Source of the DNA: Rhodovulum strictum
Lineage (GTDB): Bacteria; Pseudomonadota; Alphaproteobacteria; Rhodobacterales; Rhodobacteraceae
NCBI RefSeq assembly: GCF_009649175.1
Contig: NZ_WJPO01000023.1
Location: forward strand, 1 to 64,000
Direction: 5' to 3'
Length of the DNA stretch: 64,000 bases
Shown piece after piece: positions 1 to 7,936 of the stretch. The position numbers were made by a program, and so were the translations under genes. Within the stretch, counting starts at the first letter, position 1; each line of letters starts with the position of its first letter. Under the pieces are notes generated by a model, which worked only from the letters and a program-made list of their open reading frames with translations, was not told the origin of the DNA and did not search any database.

Positions 1-54
1 AAGACCTTCCTTTCCGCCATCGCCCTCGCCGCAACCGTCCTGTTCTGGCTTTGA
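1..54 (+). CDS. C-terminal end of a gene cut by the window edge, unknown
   Basis: An open frame runs from the first base to a TGA at 52-54 and encodes 17 residues, KTFLSAIALAATVLFWL. They are hydrophobic and could be the last membrane segment of a membrane protein. No start or family can be seen. It could also be chance read-through, since so short a stretch has little coding evidence. The following 129 bases to the next gene hold nothing recognisable. Confidence 0.3.
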   Translation, partial: KTFLSAIALAATVLFWL

Positions 55-183
55 CGATCAATGAGTCTGGAGCCTAGCGAGAAGCGCGGCGGCAAGGGGC
101 AGACGAGTCGCATCCCGTCGGCTCGCGTGATGAACCGCATCCCTGCCTGATCGGCTCCCGAGCGTGTGGCGCTTTCCCGGCGA

Positions 184-675
184 TCAGGCTTCGGCCAGCG
201 GTACGACGAAACAAAGCCGGTTCTGCCCGTTCTCGCGCGTATAGGACAGTTCGCGGGCCATGGCGCGGATCAGGAACCAGCCGAATCCGCCCTCGGGCGG
301 GCCGTCCTCGGTGTCGTCGAGCGGGGGCAGGGCGCCGCCGGGAAGGATGCCGTCCGGCATCGGGTCGCCATGGTCGCGCACATCGACGCAAAGTCGATTG
401 CCGCAGCGTTCCATGCGCAGTTCGATCACGCCTTCGCCGAGACGGCGGTAGGCATGTTCGACCACATTGTTCAGAACTTCGGCCAGCACCGTTTCGGCCA
501 TGCCGAGCGTGTCGGGGCCGGGGGAGGACGGGGCGAAACGGCGCCGCATCTCGGCAAGGGCTTCACGCACGCCGAGCGGCGTGGCCGCCAGCGTGATCGG
601 CTCCGTGCCCGCGCAGGCGTGTCCGCCGCCCGGGGCCGGGTCAGGTCCGTCCCGCAAGGGGTCCAAGAGAGTCAT
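184..675 (-). CDS. ATP-binding anti-sigma factor / serine kinase, RsbW-SpoIIAB type
   Basis: The product is 163 residues and looks like a GHKL-fold (HATPase_c_2) anti-sigma kinase. An N-box-like stretch VLAEVLNNVVEHAYRR is followed by a DHGDPMPDG segment and a glycine-rich GGFGWFLIRAMARELSY segment, the usual order for this fold. Such proteins bind an alternative sigma factor or phosphorylate a STAS antagonist. The ATG at 673-675 was chosen because it overlaps the stop of the upstream STAS gene (ATGA), giving translational coupling; a longer frame reaches 786 but would run deep inside that gene. No sigma factor or PP2C phosphatase is visible nearby. The family is clear; the target is unknown. 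Confidence 0.8.
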   Translation of the reverse strand: MTLLDPLRDGPDPAPGGGHACAGTEPITLAATPLGVREALAEMRRRFAPSSPGPDTLGMAETVLAEVLNNVVEHAYRRLGEGVIELRMERCGNRLCVDVRDHGDPMPDGILPGGALPPLDDTEDGPPEGGFGWFLIRAMARELSYTRENGQNRLCFVVPLAEA

Positions 676-1016
676 GCGATGGACCGCTTGTCCGCAAAGG
701 CCGTTTCGGCATCGGGATGGATGGTGAAGACCCGGTCCATGCGCGTCAGGCGGAACACCTTTTCGACATTGGGGGTCAGGTTGCACAGTTCCAGCGTACG
801 GCCGGGGCCGAGCAACTTCATCACCGCGACGACCGCGCCAAGCCCGCTGCTGTCGAGGAAATCGACCGCACCCAGATCCAGCACGACGCGCGCCGGTCCG
901 TCGCCGGCCACCTCGCGCATGCGGTCCTTGAACCGGATCGCCACCGCCGAGTCGATGCGCGGTTCGGCGACGATCACATGCAGCGCTTCGTCGCGGGTTT
1001 CGGTGTGCAGTTCCAT
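672..1016 (-). CDS. STAS-domain anti-sigma factor antagonist (RsbV/SpoIIAA-like)
   Basis: The product is 114 residues, a single STAS domain. The phosphorylatable-serine region LDLGAVDFLDSSGLGAVV matches the family pattern D-S-S/T-G, and the length is typical (100-120). Antagonists of this kind sequester the anti-sigma kinase when dephosphorylated. The ATG at 1014-1016 is preceded by AGGAGAG at good spacing, which favours it over an upstream ATG at 1058. It is the first gene of a two-gene leftward operon with the kinase at 184-675, and it is divergent from the thiolase gene at 1105. The partner switch is inferred from adjacency. Confidence 0.85.
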   Translation of the reverse strand: MELHTETRDEALHVIVAEPRIDSAVAIRFKDRMREVAGDGPARVVLDLGAVDFLDSSGLGAVVAVMKLLGPGRTLELCNLTPNVEKVFRLTRMDRVFTIHPDAETAFADKRSIA

Positions 1017-1104
1017 GCGGACTCTCTCCTGTGATCCGGGGATGAGGCTAGACGCCAATCGTTACCATTCGGTAAGTGTTGGACGTTGATGGCGGGAGGA
1101 TGGC

Positions 1105-2277
1105 ATGAACGAGGTTGTGATCTGCGGCGCGGCGCGCACGCCCATGGGCGGGTTCCAGGGGGTCTTTGCCGATGTCGATGCGCCCACATTGGGTGGCGTC
1201 GCGATTCGCGCGGCGATGATGGGCGCAGGCGTCGAGACGGTGGACGAGTTGCTGATGGGCTGCGTCCTGCCCGCGGGCCAGGGCCAGGCGCCCGCGCGGC
1301 AGGCGGGTTTCAAGGCGGGGCTGGGCGAGGATGTGCCCGCGACCACGCTGAACAAGATGTGCGGATCGGGGATGAAGACGGCGATGATCGCGCATGACCA
1401 GCTTGCGCTGGGCGCCGCCGCGGTGATCTGCGCCGGTGGCATGGAAAGCATGACCAACGCCCCCTATCTGCTGCCCGCGATGCGGGGCGGCGCGCGGATC
1501 GGGCATGGTCAGGTGATCGACCACATGTTCCTCGACGGGCTGGAAGATGCCTATGACAAGGGCCGCCTGATGGGCACCTTTGCCGAGGATTGCGCAGGGC
1601 ATTTCCAGTTCACCCGGCAGGATCAGGACGACTATGCGCTGGGCTCGCTGTCCAATGCGCTGGCGGCGCAGAAATCCGGTGCCTTCGAGGGCGAGATCGT
1701 GCCCGTGACCGTCACCTCGCGCAGGGGCGAGACGGTCGTGACCGAGGACGAACAGCCCGCCAATGCGCGGCCCGAGAAGATCCCGCAACTCAAACCCGCC
1801 TTCCGCAAGGACGGCACGGTGACGGCGGCGAATTCCTCGTCGATCTCGGACGGGGCGGCGGCGCTGATCCTGGCGACCCGGGCCGAGGCCGAGGCGCGCG
1901 GCCTGCCCATCCGCGCCCGCATCCTGGGCCATGCAAGCCACGCGCAGGCGCCGGGCTGGTTCACCACCGCGCCGGTTCCGGCGGCGCAGAAGCTCTTGGC
2001 GCGGATCGGCTGGACAAGGGACGATGTCGATCTGTGGGAGGTGAACGAGGCTTTCGCCGTGGTGCCCATGGCCTTCATGCACGAGATGGGCCTGCCGCGC
2101 GAGCGGGTGAACGTGAATGGCGGGGCCTGTGCGCTGGGCCACCCGATCGGGGCCTCGGGCACGCGGATCATCGTGACGCTGCTGAACGCGCTGGAAAGGC
2201 GCGGGCTGAAACGCGGCGTCGCGGCGATCTGCATCGGCGGTGGCGAGGGCACCGCCATCGCGATCGAGCGGCCCTGA
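1105..2277 (+). CDS. acetyl-CoA C-acetyltransferase (thiolase)
   Basis: The product is 390 residues, the normal length for a biosynthetic or degradative thiolase. The nucleophilic cysteine lies at about residue 86 in LNKMCGSGMK. The NEAF motif, the GGACALGHPIGASG block and the C-terminal ICIGGGEG cysteine block follow in the family order. The reaction is condensation of two acetyl-CoA to acetoacetyl-CoA, or its reversal; acyl-chain preference cannot be read from the sequence. GGGAGGA precedes the ATG. It stands alone, divergent from the STAS gene and convergent with crtC. In R. capsulatus the crtA-crtI-crtB-tspO segment borders crtC, so this gene marks an edge of the photosynthesis cluster here. 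Confidence 0.9.
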   Translation: MNEVVICGAARTPMGGFQGVFADVDAPTLGGVAIRAAMMGAGVETVDELLMGCVLPAGQGQAPARQAGFKAGLGEDVPATTLNKMCGSGMKTAMIAHDQLALGAAAVICAGGMESMTNAPYLLPAMRGGARIGHGQVIDHMFLDGLEDAYDKGRLMGTFAEDCAGHFQFTRQDQDDYALGSLSNALAAQKSGAFEGEIVPVTVTSRRGETVVTEDEQPANARPEKIPQLKPAFRKDGTVTAANSSSISDGAAALILATRAEAEARGLPIRARILGHASHAQAPGWFTTAPVPAAQKLLARIGWTRDDVDLWEVNEAFAVVPMAFMHEMGLPRERVNVNGGACALGHPIGASGTRIIVTLLNALERRGLKRGVAAICIGGGEGTAIAIERP

Positions 2278-2284
2278 GTGACAC

Positions 2285-2312
2285 GGGCCGTCCTGCCCCG
2301 GCAAGGCGGCCC
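2285..2312. terminator. possible weak bidirectional terminator between thiolase and crtC
   Basis: GGGCCG at 2285-2290 and CGGCCC at 2307-2312 can pair across a 16-base loop in the 39-base gap between two convergent genes. There is no T-tract, so it is weak and only suggestive. Confidence 0.25.
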
Positions 2313-2316
2313 TGTC

Positions 2317-3231
2317 CTAGTCCTGAAAGCGCCAGCCCGACCGGCGCGGCACCCGGACGGCCAGCATCGGCTTCAAGAGCGGGCTGGCGAAGCGGTCCAG
2401 ATCCAGTGCCTCGTGAACGCCGACCATTTCCTCGCCGAAGACCCGCGTGCGCACGGCCGAGCGGCAATAGAACGGTGCGTCCAGCATGTCGTGGACCTGT
2501 TGCGGCACATAGCCCGGATCGGCCCGCGTCTCGCGCCGGACCAGCCATTTCGACCGCGCGAACCGCGTGCGCGGCGGCGCGTCGATCACCTGCGCCGAGC
2601 CATCCGCCCCGAACCGCAGCCCCACGGCCAGTTCTGACCCGTCCCGCACGCTGGCGTCATAGAAGCAGTAGGCGCCGTTATCGCGTGTCGGGAAGCGGCC
2701 CCAGGTCCAGTAGCTGAAATCGTCCTCAAGCGCATGGATACCGAAATTCGCGTCGAAATAGCCATGCCCGGTCCATTGCCAGCCCGGCTGGTTCAGGTCG
2801 ACCTCGATTTCCGATGAGGGCGCGAAGGGTCGCCAGACATGGCTGCCATCCTGCTTCAGCGGCAGTTCGACGCCGGTGATCGCCGAAGGCGTCACCGTCA
2901 CCCGTCCCTTCAGCCGCCCCATATGCGGCCAGGCCAGTTCGTCGATGTCGATGATCAGCTTGCCACCCACCCAGCTCAGGCTGGACGGGCCGACCTGAAA
3001 CCGCTCGCGCGACTGGCGCAGCGCGGCCTGCCCGCGGTCGGTCATCGTCCAGCGCCCGCCCTCGCCATAGGTGGCGACGTTGATGCAGCAATGGTTTTCC
3101 GGGTTCTTCCGCCCCGACCAGCGATACCAGGGCGAAAAGACCGAGCCGATGAACGAGATGATGGAGATCGACTGCTCGCCCGAATGGCTGATCCCGTCGA
3201 CATACCACCAGGCATAGCCGTCGGGCGGCAC
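2317..3231 (-). CDS. crtC: hydroxyneurosporene synthase / carotenoid 1,2-hydratase CrtC
   Basis: CrtC adds water across the terminal C-1,2 double bond of neurosporene or lycopene, the step that opens the spheroidene or spirilloxanthin branch. The sequence DGYAWWYVDGISHSG, then GSVFSPWY, then the tryptophan-rich middle (WQWTGHGYFDANFG) are characteristic of the family. The frame has no in-frame ATG or GTG between the 3' part of crtD and residue VPPDGYAWW. The GTG at 3231-3229 is therefore proposed, 2 bases after the crtD stop, giving 304 residues. A less usual start slightly upstream inside crtD remains possible, because the residues before it (DGPCFDLE) also look protein-like. Function is certain; the start is not. 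Confidence 0.9.
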   Translation of the reverse strand: MPPDGYAWWYVDGISHSGEQSISIISFIGSVFSPWYRWSGRKNPENHCCINVATYGEGGRWTMTDRGQAALRQSRERFQVGPSSLSWVGGKLIIDIDELAWPHMGRLKGRVTVTPSAITGVELPLKQDGSHVWRPFAPSSEIEVDLNQPGWQWTGHGYFDANFGIHALEDDFSYWTWGRFPTRDNGAYCFYDASVRDGSELAVGLRFGADGSAQVIDAPPRTRFARSKWLVRRETRADPGYVPQQVHDMLDAPFYCRSAVRTRVFGEEMVGVHEALDLDRFASPLLKPMLAVRVPRRSGWRFQD

Positions 3232-3233
3232 CT

Positions 3234-4724
3234 CTAGGTCGAAGCACGGTCCGTCAAGATCGCCTCGGCCGCGTGCCGGCCGGAGAGGGTCGCCATGGGG
3301 ATGCCCGCCCCCGGATGCGCGCCGCCCCCCGCCAGATAGAGCCCCCTGATCTTCGTCCGGGCCGTTGGCTTCTTCAACGAGGCTGTCAGGCCGTGCGGGC
3401 TCCGCCCGTAAAGGGAACCTTCCGAGGCGGGAAACAGCTTCGCGAACTGGCGCGGCGTCGTCAGCCATTCGGTCCCCGGCCTCGGGTCGAAGGTCAGCCC
3501 GAACCGGGCCAGCGTGTCGAAGGTGCGTGTGCGGCACGTCTGTTTCTCCTGTTCGCTCGGCTCGGCCCCGTTGGACTGGGGCGGGCCGTTCATGATGATC
3601 TCGAACCGTTCCAGGCCCTGCGGCGTGCGGCCCGTGCCCCGATCCTGCGCGCAGATATAGAGCGTGCCGTCCTCGGGCATATGGCCCTTTGCGATCGGAT
3701 CGAACTCGGTATGCGGATCGTTGCAGAAAAAGACATTGTGAAACGCCAATTCGGGGCCATGCGGCACGGCCGCAAAGGACCAGACATAGGCCGACAGGCT
3801 GCGCGGGTGCGTGGCATCGGGCGGCAGCGTGTCGCGCAAAGCCTCGCCCAGAAGCCCCGCGCCCAGTGCTGCCGGGTCGCCATTGAACACCACGGTTTCG
3901 GCGGGCAGGCGGGTGCCGTCCTCCAGATGCACGGCGGCCACGCGACCCGCCTGCATCTCGATCCGGTTGGCCGCCTTGCCGAAGGTGAAGCGCACGCCCT
4001 TGTCCACGGCCAGTTTTTCCAGCCCTCGCGCCAGCCGGTGCATGCCGCCCTCGACCCGCCAGACGCCACGTTCCTCGGCATGCCAGATCAGGCCGAGGAT
4101 CGCGGGGCTGCCGAAGGGCGATCCGCCGACATAGGTCGCGAAGCGCCCGAAAAGCTGCGCAAGCCGCCGGTCGGTGAATTGCGCGGCCAGCGCGCGCGCC
4201 AGGCTGCGATGCGGCGCCATGTCCAGGATCAGGCGCGGATGGGTCAGCACATGGCGCGTCAGCGCCCCTTGCGAGGGCGTGCCCGCCAGCATCATCGGCC
4301 CCTCGAACGCGCGGAAAAGCCGCTCGGCCCGGGCACAGAAGGCGCGGAACTCGTGCTCTGCCCCGGCCCCGGCAAAGGCGCCCACGGCGGCCGCGCTCGC
4401 CTCGCGTTCGGCGAACAGATCCAGCGTCGAGCCATCGGGCCACCAGTGCCGCGCCAGCACCTCCTCGCGGTGGAGCGTGACGTAATCGGACAGCCGCGCG
4501 CCGACGCCTGCGAACAGCTCCTCGAAGACCGGGCGCAGGGTCATCACCGTCGGCCCGGCATCGACCGGCCCGGCATCGGTGGCCATGGTGCGCATCTTGC
4601 CGCCGGGCACGGGCGCACGGTCCACCACCTGCACCTCGAACCCCGCATGGGCCAGCCGGATCGCGGCGGAAAGCCCGCCCATTCCCGCGCCGATCACCAC
4701 GACTTTCAAAGCCGGTGCGCCCAT
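3234..4724 (-). CDS. crtD: methoxyneurosporene (hydroxyneurosporene) desaturase CrtD
   Basis: The product is 496 residues, an FAD-dependent C-3,4 desaturase of the phytoene-desaturase family. The N-terminal dinucleotide-binding motif VVVIGAGMGGLSAAIRLA is at about residues 8-25. The family's C-terminal signature GLYLAGGGAHPGAGIPMA precedes the end, with the FAD-associated segment after it. The ATG at 4724 has AGGTGG about 7 bases upstream, so the longer in-frame start at 4811 is not needed. It is transcribed leftward into crtC and is divergent from crtE. The shared 128-bp control region carries PpsR/CrtJ-type operators at 4765 and 4791. Confidence 0.95.
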   Translation of the reverse strand: MGAPALKVVVIGAGMGGLSAAIRLAHAGFEVQVVDRAPVPGGKMRTMATDAGPVDAGPTVMTLRPVFEELFAGVGARLSDYVTLHREEVLARHWWPDGSTLDLFAEREASAAAVGAFAGAGAEHEFRAFCARAERLFRAFEGPMMLAGTPSQGALTRHVLTHPRLILDMAPHRSLARALAAQFTDRRLAQLFGRFATYVGGSPFGSPAILGLIWHAEERGVWRVEGGMHRLARGLEKLAVDKGVRFTFGKAANRIEMQAGRVAAVHLEDGTRLPAETVVFNGDPAALGAGLLGEALRDTLPPDATHPRSLSAYVWSFAAVPHGPELAFHNVFFCNDPHTEFDPIAKGHMPEDGTLYICAQDRGTGRTPQGLERFEIIMNGPPQSNGAEPSEQEKQTCRTRTFDTLARFGLTFDPRPGTEWLTTPRQFAKLFPASEGSLYGRSPHGLTASLKKPTARTKIRGLYLAGGGAHPGAGIPMATLSGRHAAEAILTDRAST

Positions 4725-4764
4725 CTTGATCCACCTCAAGGAATGTTGACACGAAACCATAGAC

Positions 4765-4782
4765 TGTCCACCCTGATTTACA
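4765..4782. promoter_or_regulatory. PpsR/CrtJ operator, site 1 of crtD-crtE region
   Basis: The 18-mer TGTCCACCCTGATTTACA fits TGT-N12-ACA, the known PpsR/CrtJ recognition palindrome. PpsR represses carotenoid and bacteriochlorophyll genes under oxygen or high light. It lies between the divergent crtD and crtE starts and exactly 8 bp from a second imperfect copy. Identification is by pattern only. Confidence 0.75.
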
Positions 4783-4790
4783 ATCGTGAA

Positions 4791-4808
4791 CGTCTTGCCA
4801 GCCTGACA
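4791..4808. promoter_or_regulatory. imperfect PpsR/CrtJ operator, site 2 of crtD-crtE region
   Basis: CGTCTTGCCAGCCTGACA matches TGTC-N10-GACA except for the first base. The 8-bp gap to the site ending at 4782 equals the spacing known for cooperative binding of CrtJ to paired sites, which is the main reason for accepting a degenerate half-site. Confidence 0.6.
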
Positions 4809-4852
4809 CACAAGGGGTTGTGCGGCAGGCCGGACCAGAACGGGGAGCCAAC

Positions 4853-5722
4853 ATGGACCTTTCGGGCCGCATCGAATCCGCCATCAGCCGTGCGATCGCA
4901 GAGGGACAGGCCGGGGCCGCCCCGCCGAAACTGGCCTCGGCGCTTGACTATGCGCTGTCGCCGGGCGGTGCGCGCATCCGTCCCAGGATCTGCCTGAGCG
5001 TCGCGCTGGCCTGCGGCGACGGCCAGCCGGAACTGGCCGATGCCGCCGCGGTGGCCATCGAACTGATCCATTCCGCCAGCCTCGTGCATGACGACATGCC
5101 CTGTTTCGACAATGCCGACCTGCGCCGCGGCAAGCCCGCGCTGCACAAGGCCTATGGCGAGCCGCTGGCGTTGTTGACCGGCGACAGCCTGATCGTGGCG
5201 GGGTTCGAGGTGCTGGCCCGCGCGGCGCATCACGACCCGCAGCGGGCAATCGAGTTGATCCGTATCCTCGGGGTCCGCACCGGCATGCCCTATGGCATCT
5301 GCGCGGGGCAGGGCTGGGAAAGCGAGGACAAGATCGACCTGTCGGCCTATCACCGGGCCAAGACCGGCGCGCTGTTCATCGCGGCCACCTCGATGGGTGC
5401 GGTCGCGGCCGGGCAGGAGGCAGGCCCGTGGGAGGAACTGGGCGACCGCATCGGCGAGGCGTTCCAGGTTGCCGATGACCTGAAGGATGCGCTGCTCGAC
5501 GAGGCGGAGATGGGCAAGCCCGCCGGTCAGGACGCCGCCAACAGCCGACCCAGCGCGGTTGCCGAACTGGGTGTCGCGGGCGCGGTGCAGCGCTTCAAGG
5601 ACATCCTGTCGGGCGCCATCGCCTCGATCCCGTCCTGTCCGGGCGAAGCGCAACTGGCCCAGATGGTTCGCGTGATGTCCGAGCGGCTGATCCCCGAACC
5701 CGCCCGCCAGGCCGCCGAATGA
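4853..5722 (+). CDS. crtE: geranylgeranyl diphosphate synthase CrtE
   Basis: The product is 289 residues, a class I trans-isoprenyl diphosphate synthase. The first aspartate-rich motif is [16 protein letters not shown] and the second is FQVADDLKD, both in the usual places. It condenses IPP with allylic diphosphates to GGPP, precursor of carotenoids and of the bacteriochlorophyll tail. The ATG at 4853 is preceded by GGGGAG; an upstream in-frame start at 4820 would add eleven residues with no family support. The stop overlaps crtF (ATGA). Transcription starts in the PpsR-controlled region shared with crtD. Confidence 0.95.
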   Translation: MDLSGRIESAISRAIAEGQAGAAPPKLASALDYALSPGGARIRPRICLSVALACGDGQPELADAAAVAIELIHSASLVHDDMPCFDNADLRRGKPALHKAYGEPLALLTGDSLIVAGFEVLARAAHHDPQRAIELIRILGVRTGMPYGICAGQGWESEDKIDLSAYHRAKTGALFIAATSMGAVAAGQEAGPWEELGDRIGEAFQVADDLKDALLDEAEMGKPAGQDAANSRPSAVAELGVAGAVQRFKDILSGAIASIPSCPGEAQLAQMVRVMSERLIPEPARQAAE

Positions 5723-6867
5723 CGGACGCCCTCCCTGATGCAGTATCCGCTCGGCGCCCGCGTGGGTTCAGTTGGCGCCGCTGGCGCAACCGCAAGATCG
5801 CCTCGCCCGGGTTCCAGTCCTGGGCAAGCCACTTCCCCCTGACCCGTGGCCATGCGCGGCGCGAGGGCGAGCGGCTGTTCGATCTGGTTTCGGGCTTCGT
5901 CCACTCCCAGGTGCTTTATGCGGTAATCGAGCTGGACCTGCTGGAAGCCACCTGCGATGCGCCGCAATCTGTCGCGCGGCTTGCGTTGCGCAGTGGCATC
6001 GCTCCCGACCGTATGGAGGCGCTGTGCCAGGCCGCTGTGGCGCTTGGCCTTTTCGAGCGTGTTGGCGGCGGCTACCAGCTCGCCGCGCTTGGCGCGGCCC
6101 TTATGGGTGTTCCGGGGCTTGTCGACATGATTCGCCACCATGACGTGTTCTACCGGGACATGGAGGATCCGGTAGCAGTTCTGAAAGGCGAGAAGGAAAC
6201 CGAACTTGCCCGGTTCTGGCCCTATGTCTTTGGGGCGGGGGCGGTCGAGCACCCCGAGGTGGCCGAGCGGTATTCAGGGCTGATGGCCGAAAGTCAGGCC
6301 CTGGTCGCCGAGGAAACCCTGCGCACGATCTCGTTCGCTGGCGTCGCCCGGTTGCTGGATGTGGGGGGCGGTACCGGCGCATTTCTTGCAGCTGTCGGTC
6401 GCGCCAACCCTGCGCTGCAAATGGTGCTGTTCGATTTGCCCGCCGTGGTGCCCGCCGCAGAAACCCGGTTCCACGAGGCCGGGATGGCTGGCCGGGCCAG
6501 GGTTGTGGCGGGCGATTTCCACGATGACCCGCTGCCGTCCGGGGCGGATGCGATTTCGCTTGTGCGGGTCTGTTTCGATCACTCGGATGACGCTGTCGCC
6601 GCCCTGATGGCCAAGGCATTTGCGGCGCTGCCGCCGGGCGGGCGGCTCATCGTTTCCGAACCTATGGCGGGCGGCGCGCGTCCCGACCGGCCGGGGGACG
6701 CATATTTCGCATTCTATTGCATGGCCATGCAGACCGGCAAGGCGCGGTCCCAGGCGCGGCTGGCCGAAATGATGAAAGAGGCGGGATTCCAAGGCATTGA
6801 GACCCCGCGCACCCGCCGTCCCTTTGTCACGTCGGTGGTGACCGGGTGTAAACCCGGGGCGACATGA
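5719..6867 (+). CDS. crtF: hydroxyneurosporene-O-methyltransferase CrtF
   Basis: The product is 382 residues. The C-terminal half is a SAM-dependent methyltransferase with motif [17 protein letters not shown] at about residues 212-227 and a later [15 protein letters not shown] block. The N-terminal helical dimerisation region resembles plant-type O-methyltransferases. It methylates the 1-hydroxyl of acyclic carotenoids to give the methoxy group of spheroidene. It is translationally coupled to crtE by a 4-base overlap and lies upstream of the bchC promoter region, so crtEF may read through into bchCXYZ-puf as in R. capsulatus. Confidence 0.93.
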   Translation: MTDALPDAVSARRPRGFSWRRWRNRKIASPGFQSWASHFPLTRGHARREGERLFDLVSGFVHSQVLYAVIELDLLEATCDAPQSVARLALRSGIAPDRMEALCQAAVALGLFERVGGGYQLAALGAALMGVPGLVDMIRHHDVFYRDMEDPVAVLKGEKETELARFWPYVFGAGAVEHPEVAERYSGLMAESQALVAEETLRTISFAGVARLLDVGGGTGAFLAAVGRANPALQMVLFDLPAVVPAAETRFHEAGMAGRARVVAGDFHDDPLPSGADAISLVRVCFDHSDDAVAALMAKAFAALPPGGRLIVSEPMAGGARPDRPGDAYFAFYCMAMQTGKARSQARLAEMMKEAGFQGIETPRTRRPFVTSVVTGCKPGAT

Positions 6868-6881
6868 TGCCCCGCCCGGGC

Positions 6882-6899
6882 TGTCTAAAAAAGTTGACA
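6882..6899. promoter_or_regulatory. PpsR/CrtJ operator, site 1 of bchC promoter
   Basis: TGTCTAAAAAAGTTGACA is a perfect TGTC-N10-GACA palindrome. Its right half forms the TTGACA -35 box of the bchC promoter, so binding would block RNA polymerase. Confidence 0.88.
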
Positions 6900-6921
6900 C
6901 TTGGGGCTGTCTAAATAAACT
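6894..6921 (+). promoter_or_regulatory. sigma-70-type promoter of bchC
   Basis: A consensus -35 TTGACA at 6894-6899 is followed after 16 bp by TAAACT at 6916-6921 (4 of 6 matches to TATAAT). Both boxes are embedded in the two PpsR palindromes, the same architecture as the known bchC promoter of R. capsulatus. Confidence 0.65.
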
Positions 6922-6925
6922 GACA
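6908..6925. promoter_or_regulatory. PpsR/CrtJ operator, site 2 of bchC promoter
   Basis: TGTCTAAATAAACTGACA is a second perfect TGTC-N10-GACA palindrome. It is separated by exactly 8 bp from the first and covers the candidate -10 box. Confidence 0.88.
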
Positions 6926-6988
6926 AGAACCGATCACCGCGATGTGAGTCCCGAGTCTCTCGGGGATAAGAACGGAAGGGAGTTGCCC

Positions 6989-7936
6989 ATGGAAACCACA
7001 GCCGTCATCCTTCGGGGCCCCAAGGAGCTTGGGCTCGGCAGGCTGGCGCTGACGGAGCCGGGGCCGCGCGATCTGGTCGTTCAGATCTCGCATTCCGGCA
7101 TCTCCACCGGCACCGAAAAGCTGTTCTATACCGGCGAGATGCCGCCCTTCCCCGGCATGGGCTATCCGCTGGTGCCCGGCTACGAGGCCGCGGGCGAGGT
7201 GGTCGAGGCCGGGTCCGACACGAATTTCAGGGTGGGCGAGCGGGTCTTCGTGCCCGGTGCCAACTGCTATGACGGCGCGTTCGGCCTGTTCGGCGGCTCG
7301 GCCCGGCGGCTGGTGACCGATGCCAGCCGCGTCACCCGCATCGACCCTGGCCTCGGTGCCGAAGGTGCGTTGCTGGCGCTGGCCGCGACCGCGCGGCATG
7401 CGCTGGCGGGTGTCGACAAGAAGATGCCCGAACTCATCGTCGGCCATGGCGTTCTGGGCCGCCTGCTGGCGCGGCTGACCATCGCCGCCGGTGCCCCCGC
7501 CCCGACCGTGTGGGAGATCAACCCCGCTCGGGCCGGTGGTGCCGAAGGCTACGAAGTGCTGCATCCCGACGAAGACCCGCGCCGCGACTATCGCACGATC
7601 TACGACGCCTCGGGCGTCGGCAGCCTGCTTGACAGCCTCATCACCCGCATCGCCAAGGGCGGCGAGGTGGTGCTGGCCGGATTCTATACCCAACCTCTGT
7701 CCTTCGCCTTCCCGCCCGCCTTCATGAAGGAGGCCCGCCTGCGCATCGCCGCCGAGTGGGACCGCGAAGACCTGCTTGCAACGCGCCAGCTTGTGGAAGC
7801 TGGCGCGCTGTCGCTGGGGGGTCTGATTACCCACAGCGTTCCCGCGGAAAAGGCCGCAGAAGCCTATGAAACCGCATTCAACGATCCTGCCTGTCTGAAA
7901 ATGATCCTGAACTGGGGAGCCGAACATGACGCTTGA
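6989..7936 (+). CDS. bchC: bacteriochlorophyllide a dehydrogenase BchC
   Basis: The product is 315 residues, a medium-chain zinc-type alcohol dehydrogenase homologue. It oxidises the 3-hydroxyethyl group to the acetyl group of bacteriochlorophyllide a. Family-like segments include [16 protein letters not shown] near the N-terminus, [13 protein letters not shown], and [13 protein letters not shown] in the nucleotide-binding half. The ATG at 6989 has GAAGGGAG upstream; a longer frame from 6944 would start inside the leader. Its last 11 bases overlap bchX. Transcription is from the PpsR-controlled promoter at 6894. Confidence 0.95.
   Translation: METTAVILRGPKELGLGRLALTEPGPRDLVVQISHSGISTGTEKLFYTGEMPPFPGMGYPLVPGYEAAGEVVEAGSDTNFRVGERVFVPGANCYDGAFGLFGGSARRLVTDASRVTRIDPGLGAEGALLALAATARHALAGVDKKMPELIVGHGVLGRLLARLTIAAGAPAPTVWEINPARAGGAEGYEVLHPDEDPRRDYRTIYDASGVGSLLDSLITRIAKGGEVVLAGFYTQPLSFAFPPAFMKEARLRIAAEWDREDLLATRQLVEAGALSLGGLITHSVPAEKAAEAYETAFNDPACLKMILNWGAEHDA

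Noticed and set aside
1048-2304. Leftward frame of 418 codons antisense to the thiolase
   Set aside because: It is a shadow frame; the + strand protein has all thiolase catalytic motifs.
4726-4739. TTGATCCACCTCAA, an FNR/FnrL-like box with one mismatch at the crtD start
   Set aside because: It coincides with the crtD ribosome-binding site (AGGTGG on the other strand) and sits only 1-2 bases from the start codon, so it is more likely chance.
2317-4884. A single 855-codon frame over crtC and crtD
   Set aside because: Only its C-terminal part is CrtC. The rest is the out-of-frame shadow of crtD with Arg/Gly-rich nonsense.
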